A stretch of 64,000 nt of DNA, from positions 39,122,001-39,186,000 of the forward strand of contig JBITNC010000001.1 in assembly GCA_050084985.1 (NCBI GenBank), written 5' to 3'. The notes beneath the pieces are model-generated. The model did no database searches, had not been told where the DNA came from, and saw only the letters and a program-made list of their open reading frames with translations. Positions 11,697 to 21,239 of the stretch are shown one piece after another; the stretch's first letter is position 1, and the number at the start of each line of letters is the position of its first letter. This DNA is from Nageia nagi. Taxonomy: Eukaryota; Pinophyta. The position numbers and the translations under genes are program-made.

Positions 11697-13722
11697 TTAA
11701 CAAGGGTCCATCTATGGCTTTAGATGGAGGCATTCCAGAGGAGATGTGGACAGGTAAAAAGGTGAATTACTCATTCTTGAGAGTCTTTGGTTGTGAGGCT
11801 TTTGCACATGTTGATAAAGAGGATAGAAAGAAACTTGATGCAAAATCACAAAAATGCTATTTTGTTGGATATGGTGTTAATGATTTGGGATATAGGTTAT
11901 GGGATGTTGATAACCATAAAATCATTAGAAGTAGAGATGTTGTATTCAATGAGAAAAGCATGTATAAAGATAGATTGCAAAATGTTGAGGAACCCAAGTT
12001 TGTATCTCTAGAAGATGTTGATCAATATAAGGGTCCTGATAATAATAATGTTCAAGCACCTCCACAACAAACACCTCAAACTTTGTCACTTAGAAGGTCC
12101 TCAAGGATTAGAAATCCTCCTAAACGATACTCTCCTGCTCTTTATCATATTATTTATACTGATGGTGGTGAACCTGAATGTTTTGATGAAGCTATGCAGG
12201 GTGATACACAGATTAAGTGGGAGCATTCTATGAAGGAGGAGATGGACTCCTTACTTAAGAATCAAACTTGGAGTTTGGTTGAGCTTCCAGAGGGTAAGAA
12301 GGCACTTACTAATAAATGGGTGTACAGGATAAAGGAAGAGGTAGATGGGCGACAAAGGTACAAGGCAAGACTTGTGGTAAAAGGTTTTGAACAGAAAAAA
12401 GGTATAGATTATAATGAGATCTTTTCTCCAATTGTTAAAATGACCTCGATTAGAGCAATATTGAGTCTTGTTGCTACTGAAAACTTGTTTCTTGAACAAT
12501 TAGATGTAAAGACAGCTTTCCTTCATGGGGATTTGGAGGAGGATATTTATATGCATCAACCCAAAGGTTTTGAGGTCAAAGGTAAAGAAGGGTATGTATG
12601 TAAATTGGAAAAGAGCTTGTACGGTTTGAAGCAAGCACCTAGGCAATGGTATCATAAGTTTGACACTTTCATGATAATAAATAAATTTGTAAGATGTCAA
12701 TCTGATCATTGTGTGTATGTAAGGAAGACAACAAATGGCAACTATGTAATCTTGCTTTTATATGTGGACGATATGTTGGTAGTAGGATCTAGTATGCAAG
12801 ATATTGTTGATCTTAAGGAAAAGTTGGCTAATACTTTTGAAATGAAGGATTTGGGTGAAGCTAAACAAATACTTGGAATGAAAATAACAAGAGATAAACA
12901 AAACCACTTGCTTAGACTAAGTCAAGAAGATTATATTGATAAGGTTCTTAAAAGGTTCAATATGAAAGATGCAAAATCTGTAACTACACCATTGGCAAAG
13001 CATTTTAAACTCACCAAACATTTATGTCCTAAGATAGATAAGGAAAAGGAGTACATGACTAAGGTTCCTTATGCTTCAGCAGTTGGAAGTTTAATGTATG
13101 CAATGGTGTGCACTAGACCAGATATAGCACAAGTAGTGGGAGTGGTTAGTAGATTCATAAACAATCCAGGAAAAGGGCATTAGGAAGCAGTTAAATGGAT
13201 CCTTAGGTATTTAAAGGGTACTTCTCATTACTCTTTATGTTTTGGTGGATCTAATTCTTGTTTGCAAGGTTATGTTGATTCTCACATGGCAAGTGATATA
13301 GATGGTGGGAGAAGCACTACAGGATATGTGTTTACCATTGGAGGTACAGTGGTGAGTTGGATTTCAAAGCTCCAACAGGTTGTGGCTCTCTCCACTACTG
13401 AGGCAGAGTATGTTGCGATCACGGAGGCAAGTAAAGAATTGATTTGGTTAAAGAGATTGATGGAGGAACTGGGAAAGGTGCAGGAGGATGCGAAGCTATG
13501 GAGCAATAGCCAGAGTGCCATTCATCTTGCAAAGAACTCAGCTTCCATTTGAGAACCAAGCATATCAAATTGAGGTATCACTTCATCAGGGTAGTGTTGG
13601 AGGATGGTTCAGTCAGTTTGGGGAAGATTCACACGTCTCAAAATCCTGCGGACATGTTCACTAAAGTTGTTACAAAGGAGAAGTTGGGCTCTTGCTCAAC
13701 TTGGATTGGTCTTAAGGAGTGA
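11697..13722 (+). pseudogene. Copia A integrase tail, reverse transcriptase and RNase H
   Basis: The integrase C-terminal part (VFGCEAFAHVDKEDRKKL) leads into a copia RT: MKEEMDSLLKNQTWSLVELP, then KARLVVKGFEQKKGIDY, QLDVKTAFLHGDLEEDIYM, YGLKQAPRQWY, and the catalytic YVDDM at 12761-12775. A TAG at 13,181 replaces a Trp at the start of the connection domain. RNase H continues at 13,262 (STTGYVFTIGG, STTEAEYVAITEASKE). A frameshift near 13,545 is followed by the end of the protein (NPADMFTKVV) and a stop at 13,720-13,722. Only a few disabling changes are present over about 2 kb, which agrees with the low LTR divergence. Confidence 0.94.
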
Positions 13723-13771
13723 AGGCCAAGATCAAAAGCTTTTGACCCTTGTTGCAGAGGAAGAAGTCTCC

Positions 13772-13782
13772 AAGTGGGAGAT
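13772..13782 (+). other. Polypurine tract of copia A
   Basis: aagtgggagat directly precedes the TG of the 3' LTR and is the usual plus-strand primer of plant copia elements. Confidence 0.9.
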
Positions 13783-14317
13783 TGTTATAAAATGGAGACT
13801 ACAACTGGCTAGAAAATAGAGAGCAGTTTCTTTCTCATTTTTCAGTTGCCAAGAAGCCATGACACCTGGTTATCAATTATAGAAGGGTTGGGGGTTACCT
13901 AACAACCTTCCTGATCCAACTTGGGTTTAAGTTGGGTTAGTTTGTACCTATAAATAAGAGGCTTGAGTTGAGGCATGTAGTATTGTAGTTTTGACAGCAA
14001 TTGTGAAGTAGATTGTGATTATTGAGAGAGAGATTGTAGTGAGGTTTTGTTGTAACTCCAAAGTGAAGATTGTAGCAAGGTTATGCTGCTGGTTTATTGC
14101 TTGGAGGAATTTGAAGAATGATATGCAAAAGGGTTGAAAGCTTCTCCGTGGATGTAGCCTACATTGGGTGAACCACATTATCTCTTGTGTCTCTCTTTGT
14201 GTGATTGATGTTCATGGTTATTTGATTTCAGTAGTATGCTTTGAATGTTGTTTCTTTTACTAAGGAGTAAGAGAATTATTGATGCTCTTGCTTATATAAA
14301 CTTATTAAATCCTAACG
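13783..14317 (+). repeat. 3' LTR of copia A (535 bp)
   Basis: It has the same length as the 5' LTR and ends ctaacg (CA changed to CG), directly before the target duplication gtact at 14318-14322. Confidence 0.97.
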
Positions 14318-14349
14318 GTACTAATCATTGATTTTATTTTTTCCTTGTA
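14318..14349 (-). pseudogene. Sliver of the G1 extra ORF between the two copia insertions
   Basis: The right target duplication of copia A (14318-14322) plus 27 bp of host ORF lie here before the target site of copia B. The joined flanks match copy H at about 55,233-55,275 (gtactaatcat, then ccttgtagctc), showing that both copia elements hit the same short stretch of the same gene. Confidence 0.85.
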
Positions 14350-14354
14350 GCTCC
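14350..14354. other. Target-site duplication of copia B, left copy (gctcc)
   Basis: gctcc precedes the 5' LTR and is repeated exactly at 19624-19628 after the 3' LTR. Confidence 0.95.
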
Positions 14355-14876
14355 TATTGGAGTTTTGACTCCATAATATGTGTTTTTGCAATGTTCTGGA
14401 ATAAATCTGCCTATGATAGAGATCACCACCGATCGTCGCTGGTCACCATCGATTGCCATCGATCACCACCGATTTCCACCGATCACCACTGATTATGATC
14501 GTCACCAATTTTTGCCTATCATCAACGATCCTATAAGATCGCTGTCGATCACTGTGTAGAGAAAACGACAGTGTGCGGGTAGAATGAGTTTGTTTTTGTA
14601 ACAACTTTCTTGTTATTGTTTGTTTTGTCTTCATATTTTAGGGGTTTGTTTGTTATCATATTAGGAACATTTTAAGCTATGTTTAGAGTATTGTTATCTC
14701 ATGTTTAGCTACTTATCCTAGATTGAGATGGCTATGGTTGTAGTGTTGCTGAGAATAGTAAATTCTCTAACTTCTTATTTGTAAGTTTGTAAACCTTATG
14801 GATTCTGTTGTTGAGAACCCAAGGCTATATATTGACATCAATAAACCATGGATAGTAAGCTCCATTATTTCTCTCA
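14355..14876 (+). repeat. 5' LTR of copia B (522 bp)
   Basis: It starts TATTGGAG (TG changed to TA; the 3' copy has TGTTGGAG) and ends ctctca. About 60-170 bp in, it carries short imperfect repeats of a gatcaccaccgat motif. The 3' LTR lacks about 20 bp of these. Confidence 0.95.
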
Positions 14877-14879
14877 TTG

Positions 14880-14891
14880 TGGTATCAGAGC
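14880..14891 (+). other. Primer-binding site of copia B (initiator Met tRNA)
   Basis: tggtatcagagc lies three bases after the 5' LTR end, the same primer class as copia A. Confidence 0.95.
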
Positions 14892-15004
14892 TAGTTCAAT
14901 CTATTGGGATTGAGTAGTGAGGTGACTTGTATGAAGTTTTGAGAGCTTCATTTGAGGAGGATCCAACAACTCTTGGAAGAAGATTATCAATTGTGATTAT
15001 AGCA

Positions 15005-15921
15005 ATGGCAAATTCAAATGGGAATGTTCCAATTCTAGAATTCAATGGAGAGAACTAATATTATTGGTCTACCAAAATGAGGCATTTGCTCATTGGTAAA
15101 GGATATTGGGATATCATAGAAGAAGGCTATGATGAACCTACTGATTGGAGTCTAGTTCCAGCTACCCAACAGTAAACCTTGAAGGAGGCACAAAAGAAGA
15201 ATAGCATGGCAATGTACTTCATTCAAGCTACCTTAGATGAATCCATTTATCCAAGAATCACAAGTTGCACTTCAGTCCAAGAAGCTTGGAAAGTCTTGAA
15301 GGTAGCAAATAAGTCAAGCAAGTGAGGTTGCAAACTCTCAAAATGGAGTTTGAAAATCTCAATATGAGAGAAGATGATAAGGTTGGAGACTATTGTTTGA
15401 GAGCCAAGATTTGTGTAGACAAAATGAGAACCCTTGGAGAAGAAGTAGAGAATGAGGTGATTGTCAAAAAGGTGTTGAGAACACTTTTTCCCAAGTGGAC
15501 CCAAGTCTCCATTGTGATTGAGGAGAGTAAGGATCTATCTACTCTCACCTATGATCTGCTCATAGGATCATTAATGTCTCATGAGGAAAGGTTTTCTTCA
15601 ACTCCACATCTTGGAGGCATGGAAGAAAAAACTTTTTCATCCAAAGAGGGTGAAACTAGTGGCCAAGCCAAAGGCCATGGAAGAGGTAGAGGAAGATCTC
15701 CCTTTAGAGGAAGAGGAATAAAAGGTCCTCAAGGTAGAGGAAGTGAAAGAGGTGATAAAAGTAACAAGCAATGTTACTATTGCCATAAATATGGACACTT
15801 TGAGAAAGAGTGTAGAACAAAGGCTGCAAATCAAGCAAAGGAGAGTGCAAAGTATGGAGAGGAAGGAGAGCCTTCTTCACTCTTCTTGTCATATGGAAAA
15901 TCTGATCAAAACATGGGATAA
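15005..15921 (+). pseudogene. Copia B gag
   Basis: Gag starts at the ATG at 15005 (MANSNGNVPILEFNGEN) with the DUF4219/UBN2-type N-terminus common in plant copia elements (YYWSTKMRHLLIGKGYW). Stops lie near 15,057 and 15,173. A frameshift near 15,318 is followed by the core (MEFENLNMREDDKVGDY). A Gly-Arg-rich linker (about 15,670-15,750) leads to an intact CX2CX4HX4C zinc knuckle, CYYCHKYGHFEKEC, at about 15,772-15,813. The frame ends at a TAA (15919-15921) that stands where Gln would be expected just before the protease. Confidence 0.92.
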
Positions 15922-17298
15922 ACATGGCTTCTTGATACTAGTTGTAGCAATCATATGACTAGTAATGGAGAATTATTTTCTTCAATCAATAACTCATATA
16001 AGTCCAAGATCACTCTTGGAGATGATAAAGCCTTGCATGTTGAAGGCATTGGAGCTATGGATGTGCACACCAAAGAAGGTATTAAGAAGGTAAAGAATGT
16101 TTATCATATTCCCAATTTGAAGCATAATCTCTTGAGTGTTGGTCAAATGATGGAGCACAATTATAGTCTTTTATTTGCAAAGAATGCTTGCAAGATTTTT
16201 TATAGTAGGAATAGGCTTGTTACTACTATTCCAATGACCAAAAATAGATTGTTCCCTCTCAAATTTGGGGAGCAAGGTACCAATTTTGTACATGTGGCTA
16301 TTGATAATAAAAATTGGTTGTGGCACTTGAGATATGGGCATTTAAATTTCTCAAGTTTGAAGACATTGGCTTCTCAAGAGATGGTTTATGGGCTTCCAAA
16401 AGTAGATGATCCAAAGAAGATTTGTGAAGGATGTGTATTGGGAAAACATTCAAGAGAAAGCTTTCCAAAAGATCAAGCATGGAGGGCTTCCTATCCCCTA
16501 CAATTGGTGCATAGTGATTGGTGTGGACCTATGCAAACTCAAAGTCTTGGTAAGAACTACTACTTCCTCACTTTCATTGATGATTTTTCAAGAATGTTTT
16601 GGGTGTACTTCTTGAAAACTAAAGATGAGACATTTGATAAATTCAAAGAATTCAAAATAAAAGTGGAAAATGAAAGTGGGTATGCAATCAAGTGTTTAAT
16701 AAGTGATAGAGGAGGTGAATTTTGTTCCAATGAATTCTTCAATTTTTGTAATAATTGTGGAATTAAAAGGCAATTAACAAGTGCATACACACCACAACAA
16801 AATGGAGTGGCTAAAAGTAAGAATAGAACCTTGAATAATATGGCTAGAAGTATGCTCCAAACTAATAATTTGTCAAAAATATATTGGGGAGAGGCAATTA
16901 GGACAGCCATGTATCTCTTGAATAGATGTCCTACCTCTAGTTTGGATGGGGTGACACCATATGAAGCTTGGTATGGAAAAAAGCCAACTATTGCAAATTT
17001 GAAATTTTTTGGTTGTTTAGCCTATGCTCATGTTCCAAAAGAAAATAGGCAAAATCTTGATTCAAAAAGTGAACCATGTATCTTTATTGGGTATTGTGAA
17101 AATACCAAAGCATGGAGATTATACAATCCAAAAACTAAAAAGCTTATTATATCTAGAGATGTGATTTTTGATGAAGGGGAGCATGGGGTCATCAAAAATA
17201 CTATTTGGATGGTGATTCCAATAATAGTGGCTCTCCAAATGTGCAAGCAAAGATTCAGCTCAAGCAAGCAAAGATACCTCAAGATGGCAATAAAGTAA
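15922..17298 (+). pseudogene. Copia B protease and integrase
   Basis: In frame with gag after the stop, the protease site reads TWLLDTSCSNHM (Asp kept, the usual Gly is Ser). The integrase finger is intact (WHLRYGHLN, then CEGCVLGKHSR near 16,320-16,450). In the core, the first Asp (HSDWCGP near 16,513) and second Asp (SDRGGEF near 16,704) are present. The third acidic residue is replaced by Lys in GVAKSKNRT near 16,810, where copia integrases have Glu. This integrase should be catalytically dead even if translated. A frameshift near 17,200 throws the frame off after FDEGEHG. Confidence 0.93.
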
Positions 17299-19110
17299 GT
17301 TCTTCCAATTCTAGCCTATGTTCTTCACCAAGTTCAAAATCCTCTAGTGATGGTTCTTTGGAGGAAGAAAAAATAAATTTAAAGAAACATAAGAAATTTT
17401 TGATTGATCATCCATCATCACAAATGCTTGATCAAAACTTTGGTAGAAGAATAACAAGAGCACAAGCTAAAGAAATGGAAAGTGTTGTTAATAATCTTCA
17501 AAATATGCACTTGTATGGAGATAGCAATGATGGTGAATCAAAAGGTGATGTGGTAAATTATGCTTTGATGAGTATAATTAATGTTGAACCTTCTTGTTAT
17601 GAAATTTCATGTACTAATGATTTGTGGATGAAATCAATGCAAGAGGAGATGGACTCCATCAAGAAAAATGATACTTGGGAGCTAGTTGGCTTCCACAAGG
17701 AAAGAAGGTAGTAGGCTCCAAGTGGGTCTACAATACAAAGTATAATGCAAATGGCACTATTCAAAAACACAAAGCAAGACTAATGGCAAAAGGTTTCACT
17801 CAAAAGTATGGCATTGATTATGAGGAGACTTTTGCACCCATTGCAAGGCAAGAGACAATTAGATTGGTTCTATCCTTGGTTGCCCAAAAAGGATGGAGAG
17901 TGCATCACCTTGATGTGAAGAGTGCATTCTTGAATGGATACATACAAGAAGAGGTATATGTACAACAACCTCAAGGATTTGAGATCAAAGGCAAAGAGGA
18001 CATGGTCTACAAATTGAAGAAGGCCTTATATGGCCTCAAACAAGCTCCTAGAGCTTGGTACTCAAGGATTGATGGATACTTTCATCAATATGGTCTTGTG
18101 AAAAGAAAGAGTGAGCCTACTCTCTATTATTTTAAAAAATGTAATGATATTATGATTCTATGCTTGTATGTAGATGATTTGATTTACATGGGAAGCAATG
18201 ATAGGATGAATGAAGAGTTTAAAGAGTCTATGATGAAAGAGTTTGATATGAAGGACCTAGGTCTCATGCATTATTTCCTAGGTATGGAAGTGTATCAAAA
18301 TGATAGTGAAATTTTTATTTGTCAAACCAAATATGCCAAAGATATGTTGTCCAAATATGGCATGGAAAATTGTAAACTAGTTCCTACTCCAATTGCTCAT
18401 GGGGAGTAATTGAGTAAGGAAGATGGTAGTGAAAGGGTAGATGTCACCACATATAGGAGTATGGTTGGAAGTCTTATGTTTCTCACTAATACTCATCCAG
18501 ATATTGCATGTGCTGTTTCTTTTGTTTCTAGCTACATGAGTGAACCTACCGAAACTCACTTGAAGGCTACCAAGAGGATCATGAGGTACATCAAAGGCAC
18601 CATTGGTTTTGGCATCCATTACTACAAAGAAAGCAAGGTGAAACTTGTTGGCTATAGTGATTCAGATTGGGGAAGAAATATTGATGATAGAAAGTCTACT
18701 TCCAGAAATTGCTTCAACATTGGATCGGACTAATCACATGGAGTTCTAAGAAGCAAACAACTATTTCATTATCTTCTACAGAGGTAGAATACATTGCAAT
18801 CACAAGTGCAAGCACCCAAGCATTGTGGTTGAGAAATATTCTTGAAGAACTTGGTGATCAACAAAGAGATGCTACTAAGTTATTTTGTGATAATGCTAGT
18901 GTAATTCAACTTGCAAACAATCCAGTACATCATAGCAGGTCCAAACATTTTGATATGAAATACCATTTCATCAGAGACATGGTGGAGAATAAGATTGTTG
19001 ATTTGGAACACATCAATACCAAGGAGAATATAGCGGATTTATTTACCAAAGGAGTAAACAAAACTCAATTTATGATACTGAGAGACTTGCTAGTTAGTCC
19101 CCTCAGCATC
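17205..19110 (+). pseudogene. Copia B reverse transcriptase and RNase H
   Basis: After a Ser-rich linker (17,205-17,420) the RT begins (MQEEMDSIKKNDTWELV). A frameshift at about 17,690 is followed by KARLMAKGFTQKYGIDY, HLDVKSAFLNGYIQEEVY, YGLKQAPRAWY and the catalytic YVDDL at 18167-18181. A stop at 18,406 interrupts the connection region (TYRSMVGSLMFLTNTHPDIA follows). RNase H (GYSDSDWG) is shifted once more near 18,715 before SLSSTEVEYIAITSAS and KHFDMKYHFIRDMVE. The frame runs into the polypurine tract and 3' LTR, so the native stop is not certain. Confidence 0.93.
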
Positions 19111-19121
19111 AAGGGGGAGCA
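19111..19121 (+). other. Polypurine tract of copia B
   Basis: aagggggagca directly precedes the 3' LTR start (TGTTGGAG). Confidence 0.93.
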
Positions 19122-19623
19122 TGTTGGAGTTTTGACTCCATAATATGTGTTTTTGCAATGTTTTGAAATAAATTCACCTATGATAGAGATCACCACCGAT
19201 TGCCATCGATCACCATCAATTTTCATTGATCACCACCGATTACGATCGTCACCGATTTTTATCGATCGTCGATGATCCTATAAGATCGCTGTCGATCGCT
19301 GTGTAGAGAAAACGACAGTGTGCAGGTAGAATGAGTTTGTTTTTGTAACAACTTTCTTGTTATTATTTGTTTTGTCTTCATATTTTAGGGGTTTTTTTGT
19401 TATCATATTAGGCATGTTTTAAGCTATGTTTGGAGTATTGTTATCTCATGTTTAGCTACTTCTCCTGGACTGAGATGGCTATGGTTATAGTGTTGCTAAG
19501 AATAGTAAATTCTCTAACTTCTTGTTTGTAAGTTTGTAAACCTTGTGGATTCTGTTGTTGAGAACCCAAGGCTATATATTGACATCAATAAACCATGGAT
19601 AGTAAGCTCCATTATTTCTCTCA
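19122..19623 (+). repeat. 3' LTR of copia B (502 bp)
   Basis: It matches 14355-14876 apart from about 20 bp missing from the U3 repeat block and scattered substitutions. It ends ctctca and is followed by the target duplication gctcc (19624-19628). Confidence 0.95.
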
Positions 19624-20653
19624 GCTCCCTCATTGTACTTTTTTGTAGCTTATTGGAGAGTTTTCTAAGCAAAAATTTTACCATAGTTGCATAGAACATT
19701 TTTATGAACTCATAATAGGATCCATGTAACTTGGTCAAAATTGGCACCATTAGGTCAATTGGCACTGACGTAGGACTGGAATTGGTTGGCTCAACTAGGA
19801 TCACTACCTCTATAAGTTTGTTCAAATTTTGATGGACAAGGAGCCACCAAAGATACAAAGAATATCTAAAATTTGACTTTTCAATCTTGAATAGACACCT
19901 TTTAATCTCTTTGATTATAAAAGCTAGGAAATCATAGCATATGTGGGCTTCAAAAATGTTATAATTCATACACACTATGGCTTCATCTACTTCAATCTAG
20001 GTATCCTTTCCCAGGATGACTATGACTACTTGCAACACTTCTCTATCCTTCTTTCTTTCAAAAAGAGCTATCTAGTAGCTTAGTAAGAGTTTAGCTTTTC
20101 TACTATCCTAGTGCCTCCCACTAATACAACTCAACATTTCATCTTAATTGATATAAAAATCATATTTCTCCTTTTTCAAATTAATTTGTTTTTTAACATG
20201 AAATGTCTAATCTGTTGGAACAACAAATTCTTGAACAATGGAGTTAGGAGAGTAATCCAACACAGATTCAAACACTAGTTTAGAAGTATCTCCCTCTTCA
20301 ATACTTTTGAACATTCCAATTTGTTACCCCTTTTGATGATGCCTATGTGCCAAGGAGTACAAGAGCTCAAGGCAGGTGAAGGATTCATAGGGAACATAAT
20401 ATGCCAAGCCCTAATCAATCATAACATCTCTCTTTGAATGAGCAAGTGACTTTCCTTTTTTTCTCACTTCAAGTGTCTTAAGCTTCAAAAGAACATGGCT
20501 AGGGTTAGCTCTCCATGTATCCATATGACTAATTACTCCCATCTCATTCCAATTCACTCCTAATGCATTTTCAAGATATTATTATTGTAAAGAGAGGAGG
20601 TTAGCATCAAGTTGTTCTACTTCGGTTGCAAATGATGACTAAGAGGTTGCCAT
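19624..20653 (-). pseudogene. Extra ORF of G1, proximal (N-terminal) part
   Basis: A minus-strand ATG at 20653-20651 starts a frame with few stops: SSFATEVEQLDANLLSLQ, then VNWNEMGVISHMDTWRAN and YYVPYESFTCLELLYSLA. It runs on through IVCMNYNIFEAH and PILTKLHGSYYEFIKMFYA to the copia B insertion at 19,624. The end of this segment aligns at the protein level with 55,260-55,700 of copy H (VLSKLHGSYYNFIDKFYA). Together with 9,236-6,990 the gene would have encoded roughly 1,100 residues. Stops mostly fit CAA/CAG-to-TAA/TAG changes. I do not recognise the family. It starts about 590 bp after the integrase frame ends and was probably expressed separately from pol, but the mechanism is not visible. 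Confidence 0.75.
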
Positions 20654-21239
20654 GATATTAAAAACCTTTTTTGAACCTTTGATTGTCATTTAGAAATAAT
20701 AATATAGATAATGTGAGGTCCTACAACTTTTCTCTCTTTCAACATAACTTAGCTCTAAAATCTCTAAGCTCTAAATGCTCTATAAACTTATGTGCTTGAA
20801 ATTGGCTTAAGTGTTGAACTATAAAGTATGGGGGGATTTTATTTTTCTAAGGTTGGCAATATTTCCATTAATGGAAATTACTTCTTGAGGATCTCGAGAC
20901 CCACACATATATATATTGAGCTAGCATAGGCTAGATTAGTAAATTCAAAGAACACCATACTTAATTTGTTGTACTTGTATGATGGTTCATGAAATTTGAG
21001 AAAATCTTCCCTTAAATGTTGTTTTATTCAATGACAACTGAGCAACATGCCAACATTAACTCTTGACAAAGCTACATTAAAGTTAAAAACTAAATAGTAC
21101 ACCAACATTAACTCTTAATAGTACTGAATTAAATTTGAGTATTAATGGCTATTTACTTTTTTGAAAACTATGCAAAAAAAATTTGAAGAGAAAATTTACA
21201 CTATATAATGTTTTGCAGGTAGTACAAGCCTACCTCATC
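20654..21239 (-). other. Spacer between integrase and the extra ORF of G1
   Basis: AT-rich, no ORF of note. It holds an (at)n-like run (acacatatatatat near 20,911-20,924). Confidence 0.5.

Larger units (their letters stand above)
9237..14317 (+). mobile_element. Copia A: nearly complete Ty1/copia retrotransposon
   Basis: Seen: two 535-bp LTRs, a 5-bp target duplication (gtact), an initiator-Met tRNA primer site, a gag-protease-integrase-RT-RNase H order typical of Ty1/copia, and a polypurine tract next to the 3' LTR. By eye the LTRs differ at about 15 positions, so this insertion is fairly young compared with the host element. The coding region is broken by a TGG-to-TAG stop early in gag, frameshifts near 10,790, 11,690 and 13,545, and a stop at 13,181. 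RT motif YVDDM and the overall similarity suggest the Tork side of copia; lineage is not certain. It is inserted into the extra ORF of G1. Confidence 0.96.
14355..19623 (+). mobile_element. Copia B: complete but decayed Ty1/copia retrotransposon
   Basis: Seen: LTRs of 522 and 502 bp, exact gctcc target duplication, initiator-Met primer site, gag to RNase H in copia order, and an aagggggagca polypurine tract. The LTRs differ more than those of copia A, including a roughly 20-bp indel and many substitutions in the U3 repeats, so B looks older. The coding region has stops in gag, a stop between gag and protease, frameshifts near 15,320, 17,200, 17,690 and 18,715, and a stop at 18,406. It belongs to a different family from A (RT motif YVDDL, unrelated LTR). 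Confidence 0.96.

Noticed and set aside
9951-13521. Minus-strand ORFs across copia A
   Set aside because: They lie antisense to clear gag-pol coding sequence and carry no motifs of their own.
9774-14891. tRNA gene fragments at the tggtatcagagc sites
   Set aside because: These are primer-binding sites next to LTRs; no cloverleaf surrounds them.
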